DNA of 48,031 bases from a virus. The translations under genes and the position numbers were made by a program. The notes under the pieces were generated by a model, which was not told where the DNA came from, did not search any database, and saw nothing but the letters and a program-made list of their open reading frames with translations. This document shows positions 1 to 9,617 of the stretch, one piece after another; within the stretch, counting starts at the first letter, position 1; every line of letters starts with the position of its first letter. Location: positions 1 through 48,031 of IMG/VR virus record IMGVR_UViG_3300008050_000075. One strand, 5' to 3'.

Positions 1-48
1 ATTTCTTATGAGGGATGGTTTTATTACAGTTGGAGGAAAGACAAATGA
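1..48 (+). CDS. Possible C-terminal end of an upstream gene (partial)
   Basis: The frame starting at base 1 is open from the window edge to a TGA at 46-48 and encodes 15 residues ending in YYSWRKDK. The TGA overlaps the ATG of the next gene as ATGA, the same junction used by many gene pairs in this window. That overlap is the only support, because no domain can be recognised in so short a piece. Confidence 0.35.
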   Translation: MSYEGWFYYSWRKDK

Positions 49-2339
49 GTGATAGTCAAATAGATGAGGAAGAAATTAAAACTAAGGTTGCAGAGATGAG
101 CGCAAGGGAGTTCAAAAATTGGTTTATTACAGAGTATGGGGATAATTATGCTGACACTAAAAAAGCGAGGGAGTTTGCAAAGAAGTTATTGGAAATATAC
201 AACGAGGAAGATGTTGAAATTGACGATAATACTAAACAAATAGAGGCAATTCTTAAAGCCTACTTTAGAAATTTGGGTACAAGGAAAGCACTAAATGATT
301 ACATTAAAGGTAAAAAACAATTGAAGGATATAAAAATTAAAACAGATATTGATATGAGTAACTTTGAGAAAAATATGGACTTATTGGTTGTTTTGGGTAT
401 TGAAGATAAAGATAAAATAAAGGAGTTAATTGACTTTACTAAGGGCATTTATTCGGGTGAAAAGGAGGAGTTTGTTTCACGGGATATTGTTTCTATATTA
501 GGTACAATTAATGAATTGGATATGTCCTTAATTGCCGATAGGATTAGGTTTTACACCTATTGGGAAACAGTTAGTGAGCAATATGAAAAATTAGTGTCAG
601 CGTTTGACCTTCTGTTGAGTGAAGCAGAAGATTTACAGGGGAACGAGGAGTTTAAGGAACATATGAGAGAAATAGAAATACCTCCAAATTATGTACTAGA
701 GGGTCAAGAATATGAGATTGATTTACCTAGTGCTTCGGAAAGATTATATGTTTTGTTAGTAGAGATGGGCTACCTAGAAAATGTAGCAGAATTAGATGAA
801 ATGCTAGTAGTAGATTCTACTGAGAAAGTGGATATTGTATTGGATTATGCTATTAGAGAAGGGTTAATGTTAGTTGCTGGTGGTTATGACGATGAGTTAA
901 TAGAGGAGATAATTGACTTAATAGAAGGTGATATAGATGAAGATGATAAGGAAGATATGAAACATATTCTTCAAGTAGTAGAAACACAAATTAATCCCGA
1001 TGTTTGGGATGAATGGAGAAAATTTGATGCAACCCTTAAAGAAGATGTAGGTACTTTCTTTGTGCCTATAAGCCCCTTTGTAATGTCTATTGCGAAGGAA
1101 AATAGGGGGGCAAAAATAACAGTTAGTGAAGATATTATAACCGATACAGAAGATTTTTTTGTAGGTTTACAAAAAGCCTTTACTAAAGAAAGGGCTCTTT
1201 TTACCTTATATCAACCTGCCGAAGATTCTGCTGGTACGGTTTCTTATGCTAATGTTGCCCCGACTGTTAATCAGCCTACGAGTGAAAAGAATAAGACTCA
1301 AAGGATTGATGTAATGAGGGCGCAACCTAAAATACCCCCTAAAGCAGAAACAATTACGGGGGTAACTGATTCTTTCAAAAAAGCACATGAAGCCTTTGTG
1401 GATGTAATGAATCTATATTATTTTCTCCCCCTTAGTTCGTCTAATTTTTTAGATGCGCCCCCTACTTTTTCTCAAACTGCATCATTCAAAGAGGTAGATG
1501 ATGATATAGAATGGGATGATAATAAATGGGAAGGGAAGGGTAAAACTCCTGCTCATAGGGTCAAACCAAAAGGTGATTATTCAATGAAGAACCTTAAAGA
1601 AATGTGGGGTAAGTCATTAATAATGTCGGTTAATGGTACGGACATAGTAGTTAATGCTGAACAGGCATATAAACATTGGAAAACCATTGAAGGTTATATT
1701 GATATGACTAAAGATAAACAAATTATTTTCAATAAGACATTATATTCTACTATTAAAAATACTGTTGAGGCATTAAATAAAATATTCCCCAAGAGAGAGG
1801 TACTTAATGAAGCATGGGGCGGTAATGAATTGTGGAAATATAGTGAGGGATTAAAGAGGAAGGATGCAGAACCGTTTATGGGTAAGACTTTGGAGGAACA
1901 CCACAATGCTTTTGAGAAACAGGATATTATTAGCGGTTATCATCCTATTAATAAATTGAAGCAAGTATTACAAGATGATGAGTTTTTATATATTGTTAAG
2001 GTTGTTGATGAATTGCAGGGTTCATCTAAAATGCGAGAAATTGAGGCTATTATAGAAGCATTGACCCCTAAAAAAAGTAGTGGGGTTGATGATTTAATAA
2101 AGGCCCACGATTTTATTAGACATATGACAGGTAGGGAAATTATTAGAGGACATTGTAGAGTAGATAGAATTAATGCTATGAGTAATGTGATAGACTTTGT
2201 ATATGATAAGTACAAAACTGATGTAACAGTTAGGGAAGTAAATGATATAGTTAAGATGGTGGATTCATTTAAGAATGTTGCACATACACATGGCGTTAGT
2301 GAAGATGTAGTGTATGCTATTAAGGGGTTGTGTAGATAA
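45..2339 (+). CDS. Large acidic protein of unknown function
   Basis: A 764-residue soluble protein, rich in Asp and Glu in its first 330 residues and helical in character throughout. I recognise no catalytic motif, membrane segment or signal peptide. The ATG at 45 is chosen because GGAGG at 32-36 lies 8 nt upstream; an in-frame ATG at 15 has no comparable site. The stop overlaps the next ATG (TAATG), which suggests translational coupling. It lies at the left end of the + strand morphogenesis block, two genes before the RNA-repair pair, so a virion or assembly role is possible but not shown. Confidence 0.8.
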   Translation: MSDSQIDEEEIKTKVAEMSAREFKNWFITEYGDNYADTKKAREFAKKLLEIYNEEDVEIDDNTKQIEAILKAYFRNLGTRKALNDYIKGKKQLKDIKIKTDIDMSNFEKNMDLLVVLGIEDKDKIKELIDFTKGIYSGEKEEFVSRDIVSILGTINELDMSLIADRIRFYTYWETVSEQYEKLVSAFDLLLSEAEDLQGNEEFKEHMREIEIPPNYVLEGQEYEIDLPSASERLYVLLVEMGYLENVAELDEMLVVDSTEKVDIVLDYAIREGLMLVAGGYDDELIEEIIDLIEGDIDEDDKEDMKHILQVVETQINPDVWDEWRKFDATLKEDVGTFFVPISPFVMSIAKENRGAKITVSEDIITDTEDFFVGLQKAFTKERALFTLYQPAEDSAGTVSYANVAPTVNQPTSEKNKTQRIDVMRAQPKIPPKAETITGVTDSFKKAHEAFVDVMNLYYFLPLSSSNFLDAPPTFSQTASFKEVDDDIEWDDNKWEGKGKTPAHRVKPKGDYSMKNLKEMWGKSLIMSVNGTDIVVNAEQAYKHWKTIEGYIDMTKDKQIIFNKTLYSTIKNTVEALNKIFPKREVLNEAWGGNELWKYSEGLKRKDAEPFMGKTLEEHHNAFEKQDIISGYHPINKLKQVLQDDEFLYIVKVVDELQGSSKMREIEAIIEALTPKKSSGVDDLIKAHDFIRHMTGREIIRGHCRVDRINAMSNVIDFVYDKYKTDVTVREVNDIVKMVDSFKNVAHTHGVSEDVVYAIKGLCR

Positions 2340-3343
2340 TGCCGCAGGTTTTATCCAAAGTGCATACAACCGAGGAAATGGTTGAGGTTTGGAATAGGGA
2401 TAATCCCCATGATGTTTTTTTAAGGGATAGTGCATTGGGTGGTAAAATGCCCGAATGGTATGATTTAGATAAGTGGTTATTAAGAGTGGATGATAATAAT
2501 AAAATTATTGCTCGCATAGGGTGGGGTGATAGAGGTTCTCATTATGTTTTAGGGGGGCTTTATGCAATAAAAAACTACCCTAATGGTGAAGGGGAAGTGC
2601 CCAAAAATAACTCAAGAGAATTAATTGAGGCGAGGGAGAGTTTGATTGTAGGGAAACCTAAGATTGCTTCTTTTATGGCTAAGAGAGGTAATAATGCTTC
2701 ATGGAAAGAACACAATAAGAAGAAAAAATTCCCTAAAGGGGGGTGGGTGTTTAACCCTATTGAAGTAGAGGGTATTCCTAAAGATGTTTTAGAAACTTGG
2801 GCTGAAAGATATGACGATGCGTGGGCAGTACGGAAGGAAATGGATTGGGAAGATTTTGCTAAGGCTATATTTGATGATGATGAAAATAGATGGTTTAATG
2901 TTTTGAAGAAGGATAATACTGTTCGTAAGTGGTTTCCCGATTCGTCATGGAGTGAAATAAAAATTAAGGATAGTGAGAAGGGAGTCGGGTATGCGAATGT
3001 AGGGTTTCAAGCCTTAATTAGACCCCACTACATTAACAGAGGTAAAGAGAGGAATCTTCCCTATCGCACAGACCAAATTTCAACATGGGCAGAATTAATT
3101 TTAGAAAAAAATTTACCTGTAAAAATGGCGTATTGGGCTTACACTTCCCCATTAAGAGAGAGAGTGTTTTTCTTTAGTATTATGGATGCCTCCGAGCCAA
3201 TTTATGGAACACAATATAATGTGGATTTTGATAACATAACTATGTTTAATAGCATTGATACTAAAACACCAGCCGATGCAAGAAGGAAACACTCAGAACA
3301 ATTCGTAGATATATGGGGTAATGGAATAGAGAGGCAAGGGTAG
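2339..3343 (+). CDS. Unknown protein with a possible N-terminal GNAT-like domain
   Basis: A 334-residue protein. Residues 40-120 alternate strand and helix patterns (WLLRVDDNNKIIARIGWGDR, then GGLYAI, then a helix with SRELIEARE) in a way that loosely recalls a GNAT acetyltransferase fold. No acetyl-CoA loop is clear, so this is a weak guess. Around residues 168-173 it carries MDWEDF, which resembles the short W-E-D peptide found at the ends of other proteins here; in this gene it is internal. The start shares its A with the previous stop. The 3' end is followed directly by the RNA-repair pair. Confidence 0.75.
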   Translation: MPQVLSKVHTTEEMVEVWNRDNPHDVFLRDSALGGKMPEWYDLDKWLLRVDDNNKIIARIGWGDRGSHYVLGGLYAIKNYPNGEGEVPKNNSRELIEARESLIVGKPKIASFMAKRGNNASWKEHNKKKKFPKGGWVFNPIEVEGIPKDVLETWAERYDDAWAVRKEMDWEDFAKAIFDDDENRWFNVLKKDNTVRKWFPDSSWSEIKIKDSEKGVGYANVGFQALIRPHYINRGKERNLPYRTDQISTWAELILEKNLPVKMAYWAYTSPLRERVFFFSIMDASEPIYGTQYNVDFDNITMFNSIDTKTPADARRKHSEQFVDIWGNGIERQG

Positions 3344-3351
3344 GCAATATT

Positions 3352-3738
3352 ATGTGGTGGAATATTCTAAAGAGTATTAGTTATTCGGCGGTGGTGTTGG
3401 ATGAAAAGTCTAAAAATACTTTACTTGAGTTAGATATTCCCGAAGGTTGGAAACCTATTGCACATCATATGACTATTACTCTTGGGCCATTAAAAGAAGA
3501 TTCAAAGTATAAGGTGGGCGAAGAAATTAATATGCCCATAATCGCTATTGGTAAAGATGATAGGGCGATGGCGGTTAAGGTGGAAGCCAAAGGTGCAAAT
3601 GTTAAATCTTTTCCTCATGTTACTGTTGCAATTAACCCTAATGGTGGTAAACCATTTCATTCTAATAAAATCCCAAGAGAAAACTTTACTGAGTTTAGTG
3701 GGGTATTAAGTGGTATTGTTATGGAGATTTCTAATTAG
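3352..3738 (+). CDS. 2H phosphoesterase-like protein (LigT/CPDase fold)
   Basis: A 128-residue protein with two H-x-T motifs, H39-M-T41 and H89-V-T91, the paired catalytic signature of the 2H phosphoesterase superfamily. Family members hydrolyse 2',3'-cyclic phosphates or 2'-5' linkages at RNA ends. The second motif, in PHVTVAIN followed by GGKPFHSNK, recalls the cyclic phosphodiesterase domain of fungal tRNA ligase. The H-x-T motifs are seen directly; the substrate is inference. The first 9 residues (MWWNILKSI) precede the fold and closely match the leader of the next gene. Followed 8 nt later by a CCA-adding-type enzyme, it may help repair tRNA ends cut by host nucleases. Confidence 0.72.
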   Translation: MWWNILKSISYSAVVLDEKSKNTLLELDIPEGWKPIAHHMTITLGPLKEDSKYKVGEEINMPIIAIGKDDRAMAVKVEAKGANVKSFPHVTVAINPNGGKPFHSNKIPRENFTEFSGVLSGIVMEISN

Positions 3739-3746
3739 GTGATACT

Positions 3747-4991
3747 ATGTGGTTTAATATATTAAAAATATCTGTTGATATTATGCCCCAAGAATTGAGA
3801 AACCATATTAAGAAAGAGGGTGGTAAGGTGTATCAAATCGGTGGGGCAGTTAGAGATGAGTTTTTAGGTAAAGTATCTAAAGACTTAGATTTAATTATTA
3901 CAGGAATAGATATTGATGATTTACAAGTAATTTTAGGGGAATATGGTTCTGTTAATCTTGTTGGGAGGAATTATGGGGTATTGAAGTTTAGACCAACGGG
4001 CCTAACCGGAGAGCCAATAGATATTTCAGTTCCAAGAATAGAGGTTAGCACAGGAGAAGGGCATAAAGATTTTGAAGTTAGGTTGGGTAGAGGTATTACT
4101 TTAGAACAGGAACAATTGCGTAGGGATTTTTGGATGAATGCAATTGCGAAAGATATAGATACAGGGGAGTTAATTGATATTGAGGGTAAGGGGCAATTGG
4201 ATATAAAAAATAAATTAATTTCAGTAATTAACCCTAAAGCGTTTGATGACGACCCACTTAGAATGTTAAGGGCAATACAGTTTGCGGCAAGGTTTGACTT
4301 TGAAATAGAACCTAAAACTATGCAAGAAATAAAAAAGAATGCTAAAAAAATTACTACTGTTTCCCCCACTAGATTTCAAGAAGAATTTAGAAAGATGTTT
4401 GAAAAGGCAAATAAACCAACAGTCGGTGTAGATTTATTAATTGAAACGGGAATTATGCCTTTAATTTTAAGTAAGGGGAAAAGTAACCCATTGATGGATA
4501 AATTAGATAAAAAGGCATTCCCTACATTTTTAGCCCTATTAGCAGAAGATTATGGTGAAGCGGCAGGAGAAACAATACAAACTTTAATGAAAGTATCAAA
4601 GGTAGATACTAAGGCAATTCAAGCAGTAGTAGATTTTCAAAAGATACCCTTTACAAACATTTCAATTATTCAATTCTTAAAAGATAGGGCTAATTTAGAT
4701 TATGTTATTCAACATATTGATGCGTTATTAAAGGCGCAAGGTAAAGGGGCATTAAGTGATAAATTAAAGGATATGAAGGGGGGCGGGATGCCTACAAAAA
4801 GAAATGAGTTAGCAGTTAGTGGGCGGGATTTATTAGATGTGGGGTTAAAGGGTAGACAAATTGGTGAAGCCATAGAATATTTAATGGGGGTTGCCGTTAA
4901 TTCTAAGAATGAAAAGGAACATTTAATTAACGAAGCGAAAAGAGAGTTTGGTATATCTAAAATGTCATGGGAGGATTTACTATGGAGATAA
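3747..4991 (+). CDS. Class II CCA-adding enzyme / poly(A) polymerase-like nucleotidyltransferase
   Basis: A 414-residue protein. The nucleotidyltransferase head is clear: IGGAVRD at 31-37, the metal-binding DxD at 46-48 (KDLDL), RRDFWMNAIA at 125-134, then DDDPLRMLRAIQFAARF from about 167 in the neck. This is the arrangement of bacterial-type class II enzymes; archaeal cellular CCA enzymes belong to class I. It probably adds or repairs the CCA end of tRNA, although poly(A) addition cannot be excluded. It starts with the leader MWFNILKIS and ends with KMSWEDLLWR, so it carries a proposed targeting peptide at both termini. The ribosome binding site is TAGGTGAT, 3 nt before the ATG. Its 3' end overlaps the terminase start. 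Confidence 0.88.
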   Translation: MWFNILKISVDIMPQELRNHIKKEGGKVYQIGGAVRDEFLGKVSKDLDLIITGIDIDDLQVILGEYGSVNLVGRNYGVLKFRPTGLTGEPIDISVPRIEVSTGEGHKDFEVRLGRGITLEQEQLRRDFWMNAIAKDIDTGELIDIEGKGQLDIKNKLISVINPKAFDDDPLRMLRAIQFAARFDFEIEPKTMQEIKKNAKKITTVSPTRFQEEFRKMFEKANKPTVGVDLLIETGIMPLILSKGKSNPLMDKLDKKAFPTFLALLAEDYGEAAGETIQTLMKVSKVDTKAIQAVVDFQKIPFTNISIIQFLKDRANLDYVIQHIDALLKAQGKGALSDKLKDMKGGGMPTKRNELAVSGRDLLDVGLKGRQIGEAIEYLMGVAVNSKNEKEHLINEAKREFGISKMSWEDLLWR

Positions 4992-6424
4992 AACAAATGG
5001 ATTTTGTACATGACATGGATATGGAATTGTCAAAAAATTCTTTCCCTTATTTTTTCAAAGAAGTGTTGGGTTATGATTTAGCCGACTTTCACCAAGAATG
5101 GTTGGAGTTGATTAATACTACTGATAGGACAGTAATTATTTGTAGCCGTGACCACGGTAAATCGGTTTTTATGCACAGTTGGGTTGTATGGAATCTATGT
5201 TTTCAACCACCCCCCTATCAATTCTTATACATATCTTCTAACCATAAACAGACTATGGTTCATATGAGAGAAATAGATAGATTATTTGAAGCCCCTGCCC
5301 TACATCAATTCAAACCTTCAAGAGGATGGGCAATAGGAAACATAACTTTAACTAATGGTAATTCAGTTATGGAAAGGTCAATTGGTTCACAGATTCGGGG
5401 GCTTCACCCTCAAGAAATTATTATTGACGACCCGTTGAAGGAGTTTAGTTTATCCGCTATCCGTAAAGTAACAGATTGGTTTTTTGGGGATATGATACCA
5501 ACCCTCCATCATACTGCTAAGTTGAGAATGATAGGAACGCCCTTTACCTATACTGATATATTTACTGAGTTAGAAGATAATGCCGCCTATACGGTTAGGA
5601 AATACCCATGTTTGAATCAATTGGGTGAAGCATTGTGGGCGGATAGATGGGATTATGATTCACTAATGAGAAGGAAAGAAGAAGTAGGGTCAATGAAGTT
5701 TACAAGGGAATACTTATGTATCCCTATTTCAACCGGCACTTCACTATTTAACCATGAGCATTTAGATGCTTGTAAGGATTTAGGTAAAAAGGATATTGTT
5801 AGAATGCGTGGTAGGCATAAAGAGGGGTATAGTTATTATGTCGGGGTAGACCCTGCAATTTCAACAGATGGTGATTACAATGTTATCCTTGTATTGGAAG
5901 TAGATGAGGATAGGAATAAGCGCATTGTCTTTATAGATAGGCAGAAGAATGTAGAGTTTAGAGAAAATATAAATAAATTAAAATTGATTGGGCAATTGTT
6001 TTCCCCCGAAGTTATATTTTTAGAAACTAACACCTTTGCTAAATCATTTACCCAAGAATTGAGAAATATTACTGATTTGAATGTTAGGGATTTTACTACC
6101 ACAAGAAAGAGGAAGGAAGAAATAATACTTAATTTGCAGATGAATATAGAGAACCACAAAATAGTATTTCCTATGGGTAATGAAGAAAGCCGTAGAGTTA
6201 GTGGTAATATTGTTGATGAATTGTCTATGTTCTGTATTACAGATAGGGGCAAGTTTGAGGGGGTAGGAGCACATGACGACTTGGTAATGGCTCTTGCTTT
6301 GGCTAATGCGGCTACTCATTCTTTGACCGAAGCCTTTGTATTGTTAGACGACTTGGATATATTCGGCAGTAGTGCTCAAGATGCTCCTATGGGCATTGGC
6401 GGAGTATTAGGTTTGAACATTTAG
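4982..6424 (+). CDS. Terminase large subunit (packaging ATPase-nuclease)
   Basis: A 480-residue TerL that would translocate DNA into the procapsid and cut it. The ATPase has a Walker A-like CSRDHGKS at 54-61 and Walker B EIIIDD at 145-150. The RNase H-like nuclease shows the expected acidic residues: D290 in GVDPAIS, E348 in FLETN, and D432-D433 in AHDDLVMA. The start at 4982 is preferred because GGGAGG at 4969-4974 sits 7 nt upstream; an in-frame ATG at 4967 lies within that region. No small terminase is recognisable next to it. Confidence 0.95.
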   Translation: MEIKQMDFVHDMDMELSKNSFPYFFKEVLGYDLADFHQEWLELINTTDRTVIICSRDHGKSVFMHSWVVWNLCFQPPPYQFLYISSNHKQTMVHMREIDRLFEAPALHQFKPSRGWAIGNITLTNGNSVMERSIGSQIRGLHPQEIIIDDPLKEFSLSAIRKVTDWFFGDMIPTLHHTAKLRMIGTPFTYTDIFTELEDNAAYTVRKYPCLNQLGEALWADRWDYDSLMRRKEEVGSMKFTREYLCIPISTGTSLFNHEHLDACKDLGKKDIVRMRGRHKEGYSYYVGVDPAISTDGDYNVILVLEVDEDRNKRIVFIDRQKNVEFRENINKLKLIGQLFSPEVIFLETNTFAKSFTQELRNITDLNVRDFTTTRKRKEEIILNLQMNIENHKIVFPMGNEESRRVSGNIVDELSMFCITDRGKFEGVGAHDDLVMALALANAATHSLTEAFVLLDDLDIFGSSAQDAPMGIGGVLGLNI

Positions 6425-6435
6425 GGGGAGTAAAA

Positions 6436-7761
6436 ATGGGCGAAAAGGGTGATAAAATTAGGGAATTGGCGGATAACGCTGATGAACAAGAACGCCTTAC
6501 AGAAGAAATGGAGAACCTTAACAAGTGGTTAATATCACAACCCATTATTGATGAACATGAAATCGCTAAGAGAATGTGTTTGAAGTTTCAAATTAATTTA
6601 TCGGAGGCGAAAAAGAACCTTGAGAAATACCCGATGGAATATAAAGTGGAAGATAAATATATTCCCGATATAGTTAAAGATATGCGAAAATATAGGCGGA
6701 AACTAAAGGGCGATAATAGGGATAATATGTCTAAATCTATTGATACTTTGGTGTACGCTTATGGTGATTATTTGGGGAAGTGCGTGGATTCTATTTATTG
6801 GGTTAAAAAATACAAGAGCCCTTTGACTAAAATGAAAGGTGATGAAAAGAACCTAAAAAAGATTTATAGTATTAAAGATGGAGATACCCGACAAAAGGTA
6901 ATAGATTCAGTCTGTAAGTTTTGGGAGGCTGATTTAGATATTAAGGGGGTTCCCTATGGTAAAGAATATGCTTCTTTGAGTAAGAGTAGAACCTCTGCTA
7001 AAAAGGAATTGACAAGTATATTGAAGAACATTACCCACCAATCTATTAGGAAAAACTTTAGTGAAAAGGTTGAGGAGTATGTTATCAAAAAAGTGAGTGA
7101 GAATCAAGGTATATCGGCAAGAGAAATACATGAAACGATGGAGTTGAAAATGTTTAGAAAAACTTCTCCTTTTATAATATCTAAAATGAGTGATAAGATT
7201 AACCTTACTAATATAGATGGTAGATATTATAAATTGGATATGAGCATAAAGAAGGATTTGTATGCTTATACTGCGGCCTTTATTGATTCTGATGGGTATA
7301 TTACTATGGATAAAAAGGGCAACCCAAGAGTCGGGTTGGTTGCTACGGGCGATAGGGGTAAGGCATTTATGGTTGAGATGCACAAGAGTTTGGGGGTAGG
7401 AAAACTGCACCTAGACCAAAAATCCCCCCAAAATACAAGGCCGGTTAATCGGCTTAATTTTTATTCTCAGGATGATGTTAGGGAATTGTTACTTAAATGT
7501 CGGCCCTTTTTTAGAATGAAGGGTGAACAGGCCGATACTTTACTTGAATTAATAAGGATTAAGAAGGAACATAAAAAGCAAGATTGGGCTAAACCAAGAA
7601 TAGAAGAATTATTTAAGTTGATGAAGTGGTATAATCATAAAGACCATGTGGGTTTTGACTTTTCACCGTATGGGATTGATGCGGAAGTTATTTCTAAATT
7701 AGAAGGGAATAATAAAATGGGTATTATGGATGGTATAGAGCAAGCGGGAGTGGTGGCTTAG
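6436..7761 (+). CDS. LAGLIDADG-type endonuclease-like protein with helical N-terminal region
   Basis: A 441-residue protein. YTAAFIDSDGYITM, starting near residue 277, is a single LAGLIDADG-type motif, followed by the usual strand pattern and a C-terminal part with FFRMKGEQADTLLELI. Such enzymes with one motif normally work as homodimers and cut DNA to spread themselves. Residues 205-265 look like a winged helix, and the first 200 residues are helical, charged and unrecognised. The gene is inserted between terminase and portal, a common place for homing genes. Because no small terminase is visible nearby, a domesticated role in DNA recognition for packaging is conceivable, but that is speculation. 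It is preceded by a purine-rich GGGGGAG site. Confidence 0.8.
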   Translation: MGEKGDKIRELADNADEQERLTEEMENLNKWLISQPIIDEHEIAKRMCLKFQINLSEAKKNLEKYPMEYKVEDKYIPDIVKDMRKYRRKLKGDNRDNMSKSIDTLVYAYGDYLGKCVDSIYWVKKYKSPLTKMKGDEKNLKKIYSIKDGDTRQKVIDSVCKFWEADLDIKGVPYGKEYASLSKSRTSAKKELTSILKNITHQSIRKNFSEKVEEYVIKKVSENQGISAREIHETMELKMFRKTSPFIISKMSDKINLTNIDGRYYKLDMSIKKDLYAYTAAFIDSDGYITMDKKGNPRVGLVATGDRGKAFMVEMHKSLGVGKLHLDQKSPQNTRPVNRLNFYSQDDVRELLLKCRPFFRMKGEQADTLLELIRIKKEHKKQDWAKPRIEELFKLMKWYNHKDHVGFDFSPYGIDAEVISKLEGNNKMGIMDGIEQAGVVA

Positions 7762-9405
7762 ATGGCTAAGAAGCGTTTTTCAATTAAGAGTTTTCTAAGA
7801 AAGAGAACCCCTATACCTGCTGATAGAACAGTATTTCAAATGGGTATTCAAGAGAGGGCCGATTCATTAATAATGAGTTCCCCTATTCTTTATGAAGTGG
7901 CGAACAGTTCAGTAATTGTTAGGACATGCACTACACAGTTAAAAAATGAAGTATTTAGGAGAGGGTATGAATGGAGGAAGGCTTTTGTTCTTAAGTGTGA
8001 AGATTGTAAAAAGGAACATGATAATCATGTGGATACCTGTAATCAATGTGATAGTAGTAATCTAAGGAAACCTAGTGCTGAACAATTAGAGTATGTTAAT
8101 GAAATGTTTGGTTCATATATCAATTCCTCCGAACAATTATTTATTGATGTGCTGAGGCAATTGGAAGATGATTTGAATATTATGGATGATGCGTATATTA
8201 TGTTGGTTAAAGAGTATTATGTGGATGGTAATGGTGAAATTAAACTACATAAAATTAAAGAAATATATAGGGGCGACCCCATAACTATGACTATTTATGC
8301 TGATGAAACGGGTTCAAGAGGTACTAAGGGATTTACTGCCCTGCATGATAGGTCTATAATGACGGCTGATGAACATGAGTGTCATCCCGATTCGGGGGAG
8401 ATTTTACATCCCGTTCATTATGTTAATAGAGTGAATGGGGAAGAACAGTATTTTATTAGGGGTGAAGTATTACATTTCAGTAAGTATTCACCGAGTAGGC
8501 TTTATGGGCAATCCCCTGTTGTAACTTTATTTAAGCACATAACTACTTTACTTGCTATGGAAAATTATGTAAATACTTCCTACACTAAAAGTAGAATGCC
8601 GAGAGGTTTATTGGCCGTTCAAACAAGAAATATGGAGAGCATGAGAGGCTTTTGGAGGTCTGTAAAAGAGAAGATGGAGGAAGACCCCCATTTTATACCT
8701 GTTATGGGTATAGAAGCGGATAACGGTAAAGGTTCTGTTGAATGGATTAAGTTTATGGATAGCCTTAAAGAAATGGATTATGTTTCAGTTAAGGAAGATT
8801 TGAGAGATAGGATAGGAGGGTTTTATGGAGTAAGTAAGATATTCATGGCTGATTCTTCAACAAGTGGAGGTTTGAATAATGAAGGTATGCAGATTTTAGT
8901 TACTAATAGGGCCGTTGAAATGGCTCAAAATGTATATAATAAGTATGTGTTTCCGTGGTTATGTAAAGAGTTTGGTATTACTGATTGGAGATTAGTATTA
9001 CCTCCTAGCGAAGAAGAAGATGAAATTGCTGTTTTAAGAAAGAGAGAAATAGAAGTAAATATTGCTAATTCTATTAAAGGCTTGGGCTTTGAAGTAGAAA
9101 TGGGTGATGATGGGGAGTTTATTTTTAAGAAACCTCCACCCGTTCAAGAAAAAGCACCCGTAGGAGAGGGGGAAAAAGGCGGAGGTGGGGGGAATAATCC
9201 CCTTGCTGGTTCTAATTTAGACCAAAGAGATTTAGATGAGCAGATGAGAAACTTAACTCAAGGTGAGGCAAAACCTCAAGAGAACCCCGCAACCACAAGA
9301 AATAAACCCTCTATGAGTGTAGGGCCACCTAACCGCAATAGCGGTCTACCCGAAGAAGCGGCAAATAATAATGTAGATAAAAGGACAGAAAGGAGAGTTG
9401 GATGA
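7762..9405 (+). CDS. Portal protein (HK97/SPP1-like) with zinc-ribbon insertion
   Basis: A 547-residue portal forming the ring at the capsid vertex through which DNA passes. Typical features are the N-terminal basic segment, VIVRTCTTQLKNEVFRRGYE near 51-70, the middle part with YGQSPVVTLFKHI, and SVKEDLRDRIGGFYGV. Its place directly after the terminase region supports the call. Cys79, Cys82, Cys93 and Cys96 form a C-x2-C...C-x2-C zinc ribbon inserted near the N-terminus, unusual for bacterial phage portals. The tail from about residue 455 is low-complexity (Pro, Gly, Gln, Asn). The ATG follows the previous stop without a gap. Confidence 0.9.
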   Translation: MAKKRFSIKSFLRKRTPIPADRTVFQMGIQERADSLIMSSPILYEVANSSVIVRTCTTQLKNEVFRRGYEWRKAFVLKCEDCKKEHDNHVDTCNQCDSSNLRKPSAEQLEYVNEMFGSYINSSEQLFIDVLRQLEDDLNIMDDAYIMLVKEYYVDGNGEIKLHKIKEIYRGDPITMTIYADETGSRGTKGFTALHDRSIMTADEHECHPDSGEILHPVHYVNRVNGEEQYFIRGEVLHFSKYSPSRLYGQSPVVTLFKHITTLLAMENYVNTSYTKSRMPRGLLAVQTRNMESMRGFWRSVKEKMEEDPHFIPVMGIEADNGKGSVEWIKFMDSLKEMDYVSVKEDLRDRIGGFYGVSKIFMADSSTSGGLNNEGMQILVTNRAVEMAQNVYNKYVFPWLCKEFGITDWRLVLPPSEEEDEIAVLRKREIEVNIANSIKGLGFEVEMGDDGEFIFKKPPPVQEKAPVGEGEKGGGGGNNPLAGSNLDQRDLDEQMRNLTQGEAKPQENPATTRNKPSMSVGPPNRNSGLPEEAANNNVDKRTERRVG

Positions 9406-9406
9406 T

Positions 9407-9616
9407 ATGACAACAAGAGATGAATTAGCAAAAATTAGGAGAGAGTTGCAAGCGGCTGAAAAGGCAGTAACTTATAATGAGAGTAAGACTGAAACAAATA
9501 GGGACATGGGCCCAATAACTTTACCGAAGAAAAAATGGTTAAAACCAAAGGCTTCCGAAATACCTAATGTTATTCATATGCCTCCTAAACAAAGAAGAAC
9601 AGAAAATAAGTGGTAA
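9407..9616 (+). CDS. Small basic protein of unknown function
   Basis: A 69-residue protein with an N-terminal coiled-coil-like helix (RDELAKIRRELQAAEKA) and a basic, proline-containing second half. A TTG at 9398 is in frame, but GGAGAG at 9392-9397 is too close to serve it and is well placed for the ATG at 9407, so the ATG is chosen. Its stop is followed one base later by the next ATG. The position right after the portal suggests a head protein; nothing more can be said. Confidence 0.6.
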   Translation: MTTRDELAKIRRELQAAEKAVTYNESKTETNRDMGPITLPKKKWLKPKASEIPNVIHMPPKQRRTENKW

Positions 9617-9617
9617 T

